Assembly: GCA_015680685.1 (NCBI GenBank)
Contig: MNCI01005291.1
Coordinates: 216,052-240,761 of the forward strand
Source of the DNA: Gnetum montanum
Taxonomy: Eukaryota; Streptophyta; Gnetopsida; Gnetales; Gnetaceae
DNA length: 24,710 nt
Reading direction: 5' to 3'
Positions within the stretch are counted from its first letter, which is position 1. Every line of letters starts with the position of its first letter. The notes beneath the pieces were generated by a model that saw nothing but the letters and a program-made list of their open reading frames with translations, was not told the origin of the DNA and searched no databases. The position numbers were made by a program, and so were the translations under genes. Below, in pieces: positions 1-9,590 of this stretch.

Positions 1-960
1 TTTCTTCTTGAATAATAATATTTTTTTTAAAATATGTTACTTTCATGTATCATTTTACAGATTATTTGATTTGAATTTTGAAGCTATTACTTGGATAATA
101 GAAAAACTATCGTTGCTATGAATGTTTTAAATGACAACGAATGAGCTGGGATTGGGCATGAATAGGTACTCGCCACAGTACTTAGCACCATGGACAAAAG
201 GAAGGACCATTCTGCACAACTTCAACTAGGCCTCCAGTGGTAGCAGCATCCTCAACTCCACCAACAATGTTTTCATTTATGCCGATACGTTTGAATCAAA
301 ATAGCGCCTCTACCATCATGTATTCGAATTGATCGTGCTCTGGACCAATGATTTCTACAGAAACCTTGCTGATGTATGCAGTGAGATCTCCATCTGTGCC
401 ACACGTTCATTGAACTGCTGCCACCTAAGTCTCAGCATGATGCCCTTATTTGCCATGTTTGTGGTTACTGCTAGCTACGGTCATGCATTGCTTCTTTTCT
501 TGGAGTTTATCTCTCTACTGTGCCTTGGTGCTCTGTCAAATACGAGCCAGAAACCCTACTGTGTTTTTCTTTCTAAAACCATTGCTCATAACCTGTTCTT
601 GTTTTTGTGGTTTCTATTTAATTTGTGAATCAGGGACAGCTATTATATGCAGTTACTTTGATTCTTCATTTCTTTCTTCTTTAAATTTAGATGCTATTTC
701 TCTTTATCCACAAGCTGAAATTTTGTTTATTCTAACAAAGTACATCAGCCTTTCCTCCAATCTTTCAGCATCTAAAATTGCTTTGCAATGGATTTTTAAA
801 AGCTCCCTTATGAATTTAGTAAGAAAAAATAGTTAATGGTTTGTGGAATTCTTGCCACTTCTCCAACTAACAATAAGAGAGTACTAAAAACTACAAAAAC
901 CTTTAATCAATTTTATCATGCCAACCTGTTCCATGAAATGGCCAAAATGTGCCAACAAGA
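1..960. other. Unassigned left flank, possibly 3' internal region of the minus gypsy element
   Basis: No LTR, primer site, polypurine tract or recognisable protein domain is visible here, apart from the short exon-like patch annotated separately. By position it should be the 3' internal region of the minus-strand gypsy element, because integrase C-terminal homology stops near 960. The matching part of the plus-strand element (after about 12340) shows no convincing similarity. The open frames here (for example 329-628 and 450-836 on the plus strand) lack family motifs and look like chance ORFs in T-rich DNA. Confidence 0.4.
182..406 (-). pseudogene. Exon-like fragment of unknown origin
   Basis: On the minus strand, 74 codons run from 406 down to a TAA at 182-184 with a single TGA inside. 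The composition is protein-like, with acidic and hydrophobic residues mixed, containing the stretch EIIGPEHDQFEYMMVEAL before the TGA and ending in SFCPWC. The patch is richer in GC and CpG than nearly everything else in the window; examples are the CpGs near 278-282, 326-333 and 404. That suggests DNA less exposed to methylation decay, such as a captured or recently lost gene exon. An AG splice-acceptor-like site lies just upstream on this strand. I do not recognise the family, and a chance frame remains quite possible. Confidence 0.2.
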
Positions 961-2270
961 ATATGGTTGTCCTTCTATTGAGGTAGTATTTACATTGACC
1001 TATTTTGGTTCTAGAAAAGGCTTCACTTGTTGGATATTGACCAAGTGATTTTTATTTGGACTATTAGGTTTGTAAATTATCATGGTTCCAAAGGGAAAGG
1101 TTTGATCAATGACATAAGGTCCCTCCCAAAATGTCTAGAATTTTGTCTTTTGGGGTACATGTGTGGGGTTCTAGTAAAGAACCTTATCCCATGGTTGAAG
1201 TTTTACTTTCCTAGTTCTAAGGTCATGACATTGTTTGCTAAATGCCTTGTTCATCTCATTCAAGGATAGGGCCACTAAGTGATTTTCATCTAGCACGTTT
1301 AGATTGATCAATCTTTTCTTCTGTGCTAAACTTAGGTCAAGGTTTAGATCATAGCCATTGAGAGCATACAGAGCTCAGATTAAATTGGGAGCATTTGAAG
1401 TTTCCCATACACTAACTTGTAGGGAGAATAGCCAATAGGAAGTTTCCAAGTTGAACGATAAGCCCAGAGGACATCATTAAGTTTTGTACTCTAGTCCTTC
1501 CTATATTTGCTAATGGTTTGCATTAGTATTTTTGTAATCTCTCAGTTAGTTACCTCTACTTGACCATTGGCTTGGGGGAGATAAGGTGTTATTAATTTAT
1601 GTCCTACCCCAAGCGTTGCATTAATTTTCTAAATGTGGTACTTGTAAAATGAATTTCCTTATTATAAATTAGTAAATGTGGCACCCCAAACCTATTCACG
1701 ATATTTTGTTATATAAATTTGACAGCAGTGGATGATGTACAATTAGTAACGACGACTGCTTCTGCCCATTTTGTGTAGTAGTCAATTGCTACTATAATAT
1801 ACACTTTCCCATTAGACATGGGTGTGATGGGACCCATGGAGTTAATGCCTCATATGTTGAAAGGTTCTAGTGGTTGAATCCACTATTGAGGATCTTCCAT
1901 GCAAGTGGTCATCCCCCCATCACGTCGACAACATTCACAAGACTTGAGGAACTGGTGGGTATTCCTAAAGATTGTAGGCCAATAGTATCCTACCATTAGG
2001 ATTTTTATGGCTGTGCATCTCCTACATAGTGGCCTCCACAAGGCCCTTCATGAGCATCCTGGAGAATGAGTAGTTGATCTTCATTAGGGACATACCAACA
2101 AATCAAGCTATTAGCACACACCTTATAGAGATGTCCGTTGATTTTCATGAAGTATTTGGCCCGATGATTTCTTTTTCCTAAAATCCAAGTCTTGTGGCAT
2201 CTCTTGAGTAAGAATATATGTGAGGATGCCATTATACCATGTTGCTTTTTCAAGTATTTGTTCACTTATT
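960..2270 (-). pseudogene. Gypsy integrase (minus element), catalytically dead
   Basis: In transcription order it holds an H2C2 zinc-binding region (about 2265-2005, with the stretch LQDAHEGPCGGHY), the integrase core (about 1870-1500) and a C-terminal GPY/F-like part ending near 960. The DDE triad can be placed by alignment with the plus copy. The first Asp codon (1841-1843) reads AAC, Asn. The second (1661-1663) reads AAT, Asn. The Glu codon (1554-1556) is kept in QVEVTN. Both Asp losses are single G->A changes. A 1-nt deletion relative to the plus copy shifts the frame between the second position and the Glu. Integrase normally inserts the element's cDNA into chromosomal DNA, but this copy cannot. 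Confidence 0.85.
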
Positions 2271-2289
2271 GCTCTAGTAGAGAGGAGTT

Positions 2290-3438
2290 CATTTGGAAAT
2301 TGATCAAAGAGTGGACTCTCCTCTTTGTTATCCTATCTTAGGTGACAAAGGTGGTTAGCAACCACATTCTTAGTCCCTTTTAGATCTACCATAGTGAGAT
2401 CAAATTCTTGTAAGACCACAAGCTACCGTATGACATGAGGGCTCACCATTGGCTTATTCATGAAGAGGTGAATTGCACTATGGTCCATGTGCACAAACAC
2501 TTTGTAACTCAACACATAGTGCCTAAACTTTTCTATCACATACACCACTACCATTCATTCTTTCTTTGTGGTTGTGTAATTTAATTGTGCTCCCACAATG
2601 CTTTAACTCACGTAGTAGATATAATATGGATGTTACTTATCATCCATCTGTGTGAGCACTGCTCCCAAAGCATAGTTAAATGCATCTATTATGATATGAA
2701 ATGGTTTGGACCAATCTAGTGCTCATAGGATTGGTGTTTCCATGAGTTTCTCCTTCAATTGTTGGCATGCATGTTCACATTCCTTGGTCCAAATGAAAGG
2801 TGCATCTTTTTTTGTAAGTTCTACCAACAACTTTGCAATCTTAGAGAAATTCTCAATAAATCTTTGGTAGTAACCAGTGTGTCCAAGGCATGACTGAACA
2901 TCTTTAATGATCTCTGATTAGCATGTTATTACTTGGATGACCCTTATCTTTTTTGGGTCTACCTCAATCCATTTTTGTGAAATTCAGTTCCCCACACAAT
3001 GCCTACTTGGACCATGAGATGGCTCTTTTGCCAATCGAGCTAAAAATTTGTCTCAACACATCTCTTCAATTCAAGACAGACTAAGGCTTGCTCAAAGGTA
3101 GCTCCATAGGTGGAGAAGTCATCCATGAAGACTTCAACACCACTACTGATTTGTTGTTGAAAGATACTCAGGACCAAACATTGAAATGTTGTAGGGGCAT
3201 TGCATAGGCCAAATAGCATTTTACAGTATGCAAAAGTCCCCTAGGGACTCGTGAATGTTATTTTGACATGATCTTTGAGTGAAATTTCTATTTGGTTATA
3301 GCCACTATAACCATTCAAAAAGCTATAATAACAATGCGTAGATATGGTGTGTAATACTTGATCCACAAATGGCAAAGGAAAGTGATCCTTAAATATTGCC
3401 ATATTTAACAGCCTAAAGTTAATGCAAACCCGCCATTT
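2290..3438 (-). pseudogene. Gypsy reverse transcriptase / RNase H (minus element)
   Basis: On the minus strand, RT begins just left of the N at 3439 and runs to about 2900, followed by RNase H to about 2290. The catalytic core FMDDF is intact at 3129-3115, inside EVFMDDFSTYGATFEQAL. The block before it reads FGLCNAPTTFQ, typical of gypsy RT. RNase H retains the region around VFVHMDHSAIHLFMNKPM. The N-terminal part of RT, with its WVSP motif, is absent on this strand and is found on the plus strand in 3440-3738 between two N characters, so the gene looks broken by an assembly problem as well as by natural decay. Several in-frame stops remain. Confidence 0.85.
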
Positions 3439-3439
3439 N

Positions 3440-3738
3440 TTTAAAGAATGGTAAACTAGTCATCATTAATGCCAAACTTGCTCCTAAGCAAAAAGAAAAT
3501 TTGTTGAAAGTGGTGAATAAATGGTCAACAACCTTTGCATGGTCATATCTAGAGCTAATAGGAATCGATCCAAGGATATGCCAACATTGCATCTACATTG
3601 ACCTGGCCATGAAGCCTAGAAGGCAATCGTAAAGATGGCTAAATCCTAAATTGAAGTAAATCATCAAGGAGGAGATAGAGCAACTCCTCAAGGCAAGGTT
3701 CATCTATCTGATTGTGGATAGTAAGTGGGTTAGCCCAC
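3440..3738 (+). other. N-bounded segment in reversed orientation (gypsy RT N-terminus)
   Basis: Single N bases sit at 3439 and 3739. Between them the coding sense is plus, while both flanks code on minus. The segment aligns with about 9580-9880 of the plus-strand gypsy copy, covering the protease-RT linker and the start of RT. It includes the stretch IIKEEIEQLLKARFIYLIVD followed by SKWVSP. Turned around, it would supply most of what is missing between the protease at 3740 and the RT at 3438. About 125 and 25 nt of the equivalent sequence would still be missing at its two ends. This is most simply a contig placed in the wrong orientation; a real inversion is less likely. Confidence 0.85.
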
Positions 3739-3739
3739 N

Positions 3740-4430
3740 TTAACATATGCACATGTTAGACTCTCAGTTGGCTCCATGCATATTGTGCTACTATATGAAT
3801 TAGCTATTAGCCATTGGGTGTCCTCTTGCTTTGTGGCTACTACGTACAGATACCTTTGAATGTTAATTTCATGTGCACACTGATTGCATGCTTTAATGTA
3901 TATACTTTTGATTGACCAAATCCTTTGCACACAATTCGATCCTTTATAACTATACGTGATGCATGGAATACACTTCTTCTTAATTTTTCCTAGCTTGTTT
4001 TCCTTGGATATTTCTAGAGATAGGTTCCTTATACCCATTTGCACATTGACCGTGCTTAACCAAGCCCTTCCCATAATGATGGGGAAGTCACTTCTGTAGT
4101 TGTTCATCTTAATTACTAGAAAATTAGTAGGATAGGACCATCCACAAACTGTGGTTACAATGTCCTCTACTAATCCCAAAAGGATAGTAATTGACTGATC
4201 TGCTAATTCTAAATGGATGTTGCTCTTCTTAAGAGGTGGTAGGTTCTAGGCCTTGTACATATCATGGGAGATGAGGTTAACTCTAGAAGCAGAGTTAAGA
4301 AGAGCCTTACATGGCTCTTGTCTAGCAATCTATAGATAGATGACTGGACTTCCTGAATCAGATCTTTTTGTAGGAAGGTTGCCAACCTTAATCTAGTTAG
4401 AAACTGCATGAGTTAGCATTATAGTGCAAA
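3740..4430 (-). pseudogene. Gypsy aspartic protease and linker (minus element)
   Basis: The minus-strand reading continues from gag through a retropepsin-like region. The active-site triad, normally D-S/T-G in ALxDSGASVNL-type sequence, reads ALLNSASRVNLIS near 4300-4260, so the catalytic Asp has become Asn and the Gly is lost. Downstream comes LVEDIVTTVCGWSYPTNFLV and a conserved GRAWLSTV motif, both typical of plant gypsy proteases. The protease would normally cleave the Gag-Pol polyprotein. The plus-strand copy carries the same Asp-to-Asn change, so the loss may predate the split of the two copies. The reading stops at the N at 3739. Confidence 0.75.
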
Positions 4431-6840
4431 GCCTAGGTGGTACTTGGTTTGAAGGGTACTTGAAGGTATTTGATGCAGAGGATGAGGGTGTTGGAGATGC
4501 ATGGCGATCAATTAGAGTAGCTTGTGAGGATTGGAGAGGGTTGCTAGGCTAGAAGAAGGGTTGTTTCCTTGATCAATTATCTAGACTACTTGGTTAAAAA
4601 ACTGGTTATGAGTATACAAACCTTGTAGCTTTTCGTTGTTGTGGTTGCGGAGGAATCTCACCCTACATAGATGAAGCATGAGGTAACTAAGTTGAAGGTG
4701 GATGTGTAGGTGTAGAGGGATGTGGAGGATGATAAAGATATGGATATGGGTTTTTCCTTTGAGTAGATGGTGAATGCATTCGATGGTACTCTGGAGGGTA
4801 ATAGTGATGCTAGAATGATGCATGTTTTGTTGAACTTCTAGGTGAGATGGGCTACCAAACATAGTACTCAGATGGATCTCATTGCCTGTAAGGGTATTGA
4901 TGCCTTGGCAATGGCATTCCCCTTGATTGTGGTTAATACCACTATTGGTATTGTTCATATGATTGTGGAGGAGTTCCACTTGGGTAGTAAGCTTGTTGTT
5001 GCTAGTGGAACTGTCTTGGACTACCTTGAGGGTAAGGCAATCATCTTGGAGCTTGCCTACGTGCTAGGTGAGGATTCAATGCATACACTCTAGATTCTTG
5101 TAAGTGTGACACCATAGGGCAACATCCCTTTGGATGTTTGTATTAGCATATGTCATATTTAGTTTTATGATCAGAGTTAGACTCCACAACTTCTTCTACT
5201 ATAGAAACTTTACCCTTACCTCTTTGGTAGGCATGTTTAGATTCTTTTCGTCTCCTATGATTATGATAACTATTTTGCTCTTTGGATTCTTAAGCAATCT
5301 TCAAAGTGGTTTGAAACTTTTCATTCAAAGAGTCTCATAACTTATCAACCTTGGAAAAAATGTTAGAAACATATTTTTGGATGGGCAAGGTCTTTATGTT
5401 CACCACTTCATTAAGTGGTGACTCCTCCTCATCACAAAATTAGACCTCTCATTTTCTAATGGATGGATCCCTATTATATTCTTTAGCACTTTCTCTCTTT
5501 CATAACTCACCTTCTTCTTTTGCTACCTACTCAATTAGCCTTTGGATCTAATGAGCTCTTATTTTAGACAATCTTCCTTGGCATACATCCTAAGGGTTCT
5601 TCTTGTTTTTGTATGAGCCCATCTATGATGTGGTGAAGTTATTCCCTTTGAGAGTAATCATGGCTAGGGCATCGGTGTAGGAGTGAATAGTATTGGCTCA
5701 TGGTGGCATCCAAGGGTTCATGTGCTTCTTGTTTCCAGCCTTGGATTTACCTTTTCAAATTAGACACTCTAGAGTATGTTTGATATTTGTCATTAAATAG
5801 TTCTAACATGTTATTCCATCTTTGGATAGATTCTGGTTCCAAGGACTAGTACTAGCTTTCATCTTTCTTAATGAGTGTTCTTAGGAAAAGCTTGAGTTTT
5901 TACCACTCATTCTCTATGTTCTGTAAGGTACAAGCATCTTGAAAAGCTTATAGATGTGTCTATAGATAAGAATTGTATCCCCCCTCAAATCTTGGGATAT
6001 TGTTCATGTGTAGGTGCTTGATCCAACTATTGTTTATACGTTTGGTTGGGATTTTCACTGCCTTTGCAATGTTGAGCATACTTCAAGTCACCAATAAAGG
6101 TTCATAATCATCACTGTGTTGATGATGCTAATGATGGTTTTGACCACCCCTTCAGTTTTGGTGGCCTTCATAGTCATTATTATTTTGTTGATCACCTTCA
6201 TCATGATTGTTTCAACAATGGCTTCCATAAGAACTATTAGATGAAGAGGAATGTTCAAAATCAGATGAAGAGGATGATGAGGAAGGTGGACCACCATCAC
6301 CACTACGATGTCCACCACCACTCTTACACTTTTTATGATCACCATCATTAGATCCCTCATTATTACGATGTGTATCTGAGTCCCTACCTTGGCTATCACT
6401 CTTTCCTGATCCCAGTTTATGAATAGTCAATCACAGGGTTAGGTTCACACCATCACCATCAGTAGCAAGGGTGGAGAATCTTCATGTTGAGAACCTTCCA
6501 AGGGAGGATCCTCATTGTCTTCTTGATCTAGTAGGAATAAGGGGTTAGTGTAATGTTTCTTCTTTATAGCTTCATAAAGTTTCTCATGATGTTTATCTCT
6601 TTTACATTGTGTTTCAGTGGGATAGTAGTTTTGAGTGTCATATCCATCCACAATGTACTTTTCATGAAGATCTACTATGCCCAACTTCTTAAGGGTTTTA
6701 AATAGCATTCTAGGCATAGATTTATTTGGGGGGGGGGGGGGGGGGGGGGTGTGGGGATAAGATGACATTACCCTCCATATCACGCCATCACATTTGTTCA
6801 TCCTAATGTAGGGTGAAGGTGAAATTTGGCACAAACTCAT
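4430..6840 (-). pseudogene. Gypsy gag (minus element)
   Basis: A plausible start is the ATG at 6840-6838, the first Met of a 131-codon open stretch, about 215 nt downstream of the primer site. In order there are a proline run coded by the C-tract at 6749-6728, a charged stretch with YEAIKKKHYTNPLFLLDQE, and a low-complexity acidic/serine region with PPSSSSSSSDFEHSSSS (about 6290-6230). Then comes a retrotransposon gag core (WNNMLELFNDKYQTY near 5835-5775 and RCPSHDYSQREQLHHIIDGL near 5690-5625), followed by a zinc-finger remnant near 5150-5110 in which the first Cys has become Tyr and a stop follows the second. A Pro/Tyr/Gln-rich tail reaches to about 4440. Gag would form the virus-like particle. 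It is broken by many stops and frameshifts. Confidence 0.8.
6728..6749 (+). repeat. 22-nt G homopolymer (C-tract on the gag sense strand)
   Basis: Twenty-two consecutive G residues are followed by TGTGGGG. On the minus strand this codes for the proline run near the start of gag. Tracts this long are prone to polymerase slippage and sequencing error, so the length and the local reading frame are uncertain. Confidence 0.9.
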
Positions 6841-7056
6841 TTGGACAAGTGTATACCACCTTGCATTCTTATGGGATTGGTGGTTTAGTATCTTTAAGCT
6901 TGCAAGAAGAAGAAGAGATTTTGCAAAACAAAATGAAATTGTAAATTTTCTTTTATAATTTTATGTATAATGGAAATGATATAGACCTTTAGGTTCATAG
7001 AATGATATTAATGATATTTACTTAGACCTAAATAGTGCATGTTCCACAAATAAAAG
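6841..7056 (-). other. Untranslated leader of the minus gypsy element
   Basis: This stretch lies between the primer-binding site and the likely gag start. It is AT-rich with no domain, and its place in the element fits the 5' untranslated leader. Any packaging signal expected there cannot be identified by eye. Confidence 0.55.
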
Positions 7057-7074
7057 TCTCCAACAATGGCATTA
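7057..7074 (-). promoter_or_regulatory. Primer-binding site, tRNA-Asp type, decayed
   Basis: On the minus strand, one base after the LTR end, the sequence reads TAATGCCATTGTTGGAGA. The tRNA-Asp-type site common in plant gypsy elements is TGGCGCCGTTGCCGGGGA. The two align over all 18 positions without gaps, and all seven differences are G->A or C->T. Position and pattern together support a primer site for minus-strand DNA synthesis that has since decayed by deamination. Confidence 0.8.
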
Positions 7075-7867
7075 ATGATGAGTGGCGAGGTACCCCTATG
7101 CCCAACCATACAAATTACAAAGTGTTCACGTGTGATCTAGTCGAATTCCATGAACTTCATCGTTTCTAGTGCACTAGTCCTTTAGGAAGTGAATCTAGCC
7201 TTAAGGTTAATCATTGTCTTCCCAATTACACTTGTGATGTTTGTTGGTATGGTTAAGTGTAATTGTGGTATTCGATTTTTATCATTCTTTATGTTTTATA
7301 AGTCGCTACTCAAATGTAGATAAAAGTAATTTGATTAACTAATATAAATTAATTAATTAACTAATCATTTAAAAAATCCTAACATAAGTATTCATTCCTA
7401 CTTTTTGTACATGTCCTGAACCCATGTATTTGCTGCTGGGCGACCAAGCACTACACTATTGGGCATACCAAGCAATAATGTTGCTAGGATTACCAAGCAT
7501 ATATGTGTTACACTCGAAGCAGTTGTACTTATGTGTGTAATCTATTTGGCTTAATTACTTATCTAACATAGTAACTGGAAAATAATTGATAATTAATTGA
7601 AAACATTTAATAAATAATTGGAAACAGTAAATGCATAAATAAAATATCTAATCTATCCAAAGTGCTGTAAGGTTTGTCAAAAAACTTATTTTTAATGTCA
7701 CACACACTGTCATGCTCAAGTACAACAATTCTCAAATACAGATTCATACACTCAATGACTCTTGCTGTGAGCACTTGGGGGAAAAAATTTCTAAATTTCA
7801 AATGGAAAAATGGAAGATCTTTACTACTACTAAAATCTAGATTATCATAAATGTGGCTAGTAGGCAT

Positions 7868-7877
7868 GTATTTATAG
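7868..7877 (-). promoter_or_regulatory. TATA box of LTR copy A
   Basis: The minus strand reads CTATAAATAC, a near-perfect TATA box. It aligns with the TATA box of LTR copy B. It points transcription leftward into gag, which fits the element's orientation. Confidence 0.75.
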
Positions 7878-7893
7878 GTGATGGACAGACACT

Positions 7894-7976
7894 GCATTGA
7901 TAAGGCCTCATTGATGCAAGATGAGACGCATTGATGGGGCCTCATCATCCTACACTGATGAGGCCTCATTGATGAG
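7894..7976 (-). repeat. Short repeats in U3 of LTR copy A
   Basis: Three imperfect copies of a unit built on CATTGATRRGGCCTCAT begin near 7894, 7929 and 7953, just upstream of the TATA box on the minus strand. The core GATGAGGCCTCAT is largely self-complementary. Copy B has no equivalent and its U3 is about 55 nt shorter. The place and repetition suggest enhancer-like elements, but this is inference. Confidence 0.6.
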
Positions 7977-8016
7977 TCTTCATTGATGCATCTTGCCTTG
8001 TGGCAATGAGGCATCA

Positions 8017-8830
8017 TCGACACAGCCAACCAACAATGACTTCATTAGTGGGTGTGACATCTGCCAATATGAACATCCTAAGGGATGTTGCCTTATAGTG
8101 TCATATCTACAGGAGTCTGGGGTGTATGATTTAAATCCATAACTAATACAAAGGCAAACATCTAGAAGATTACCTTATCCTCAAGATAATTTCAAATAGT
8201 TCCATCAAAAATAGCAATATTATCCAAGTGGAACTCCATTGCAACCATATGAGGAGTATCAATAGTGGTAGTAACCAAAATCTTGGGCGTTGGTACCACC
8301 AAAGTAGTAGTACCCTTATCAACAACCTAATCCATATGGTTACTATGTTCAGCAACCCTTGTCTCCACGTGACTCCTCTAGTCACATCTTTACTTTCCAA
8401 CCTCACTACCATCCTTCTGATTATTATTGAACTCATTCTCCACATGAAAGAAGGAATACCACCTCTTACCCTTATCCCCCTCCTATCCTTGCACATGTTC
8501 CTCCTTCACATGACCAACTACCACCTGCTCCACCTATGCAAGATGAACTACCAACTCAACCATAGTAATGTAATGCCACTAGGGCTGTTAATCTACAATT
8601 GGATCATCAACTAAGTGGGTCAAATACTAGATCAAAGAAAAGATCTTTCTTTTGATCTCGCAGTCCACCTAAGTCCTCACATGCACCCATGGTTGACAAC
8701 CCTATTCCTCCATCTTCCTTTGTACCAAATACCTTCAAGTCCCCTTCAAACCAAAATCTACCTAGGATCCATACCATCATGTTTACTCATACTACATCTG
8801 ATTGAATTTGTGTTGGAAACCTTCCCAGAA
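8017..8830 (+). pseudogene. Gypsy gag C-terminus (plus element)
   Basis: It begins at the junction with LTR copy A, corresponding to about 5180 in the minus copy. A complete zinc finger is present at 8053-8091, reading CDICQYEHPKGCC (C-x2-C-x3-H-x4-C), of the kind found in Athila/Tat Gag. The equivalent in the minus copy is damaged. After it comes a Pro/Tyr/Gln-rich tail with PYGYYVQQPLSPRDSS and many prolines up to about 8570, followed by a linker to protease. The N-terminal gag core is missing from the window. Several stops and frame changes mark it as a pseudogene. Confidence 0.8.
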
Positions 8831-9590
8831 AATTAGCCAATCATGGAAGTCCTCTGATTTATTTGCAGATTGCTAGGAAGGAACCATGTAAGGCTCTTAT
8901 CAATTCAAGTTTTAGTGTCAATTTAATTTCTCATGAGATGTACACCACATGGAACCTACCTCCTCTTAAGAAGAGCAACATAAGATTAGAATTAGTAGAT
9001 TAGTCCATCACTATTCCATTAGGATTGGTAGAAGATATTGTGACCACTGTCTATGGGTGGTCTTATCTTGTTGATTTCCTAGTGATCAAAGTGGAGAATT
9101 CTTAAGGGGATTTCCTAATCATCATGGCAAGGGCATGGCTTAGCACTGTTGATGCAAGAATGGGCATTAGAGATCTTTCCCTAGAAGTATCTAAATAAAA
9201 TGCATTCAAAAAGATCGAGAAAAAGAGAGTTCTATGCATTGTGTACAGTAATACAGGGTACAATTGTGTGCAGAAACTTTTGGCTGTAAAGCAAGCATCT
9301 ATATCTGCATGCAAGCAATGTGCACCAAAAGTAGAAATCCAAAGGTTCCTGTATGCAACAACCACAAAATAAGAGGGCACCCAGTGGTTAACTACTAATT
9401 TTGAGAGTAGCAGTTGCATGGAATTGACTAAGAGCCTGATATGTGCATATGTCACAGGTATGGATAAGCTAGAGCAAGTTCATCACCAACTCTTTGATGA
9501 TACAAATGATGATACTCACTAGGGAGTGTTGGAAATTTTTTTGAATTGAAAATGCTACTTGCCAAAATGGAATATGTGTTTTTGAAAAAT
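8830..9590 (+). pseudogene. Gypsy aspartic protease and linker (plus element)
   Basis: The active-site region reads CKALINSSFSVNLIS near 8887-8931. The catalytic Asp is Asn and the Gly of the D-S/T-G triad is Ser, so the enzyme would be inactive. Downstream motifs include LGLVEDIVTTVYGWSYLVDF and ARAWLSTVDARMGI, which match the minus copy closely. The linker contains a Cys-rich stretch with SACKQCAP, whose function I cannot name. An in-frame TAA and other stops follow before RT. Confidence 0.75.

Larger units (their letters stand above)
960..8016 (-). mobile_element. Ty3/gypsy LTR retrotransposon, minus strand, 3' end outside the window
   Basis: Read on the minus strand from 8016 leftward, the order is 5' LTR, primer-binding site, gag, protease, RT, RNase H and integrase, which is the Ty3/gypsy order. 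Athila/Tat-like features are the tRNA-Asp-type primer site, the gag segment ending RCPSHDYS, the VFMDDFSTYG-type RT core and the integrase stretch DAHEGPCGGHY. Every ORF is broken by stops and frameshifts, so the element cannot be autonomous. It lies in the opposite direction to the second gypsy copy (8017-15262), to which it is clearly related along gag, protease, RT and integrase. The right edge (8016/8017) abuts gag of that copy, so this element appears inserted into it. No 3' LTR is in the window. Confidence 0.85.
7076..8016 (-). repeat. 5' LTR of the minus gypsy element (LTR copy A)
   Basis: The boundaries read TGATG...CATCA on the minus strand. The inner edge is followed by a 1-nt spacer and the primer site. 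The LTR is about 941 bp and aligns over nearly its whole length with the plus element's 3' LTR (14452-15262); its inner end also matches the partial copy at 24544-24710. It carries a TATA box at 7877-7868 and a cluster of short repeats upstream of it. The outer edge at 8016 was chosen because TGATG matches the LTR start of copy B and because gag homology of the other element begins directly beyond it. TGTCGATG at 8022 is an alternative start. Confidence 0.85.

Noticed and set aside
140-180. TTGGGCATGAATAGGTAC and TCGCCACA resemble the inner end of gypsy LTR copy A read in reverse.
   Set aside because: The match is only about 30 nt with gaps, has no flanking LTR similarity and no primer site or polypurine tract. 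It is too short to call an LTR.
4842-5093. 83-codon plus-strand ORF starting MRWATKHSTQMDLIAC.
   Set aside because: It lies antisense to the gag C-terminal tail of the minus gypsy element and has no domain; it is a shadow.
6088-6399. Minus-strand ORF rich in Ile, Val and Met that looks membrane-like.
   Set aside because: It is an off-frame reading of the serine-rich, acidic gag region. The neighbouring frame with PPSSSSSSSDFEHSSSS fits gag better.
7894-7976. Short spaced repeats considered as a CRISPR-like array.
   Set aside because: Units are imperfect, unevenly spaced and lie in an LTR promoter of a plant retrotransposon.
8228-8614. 128-codon plus-strand ORF starting MELHCNHMRSINSG.
   Set aside because: It is an off-frame reading of the Pro/Tyr/Gln-rich gag tail. 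The frame in register with the CDIC zinc finger and PYGYYVQQ is the genuine one.
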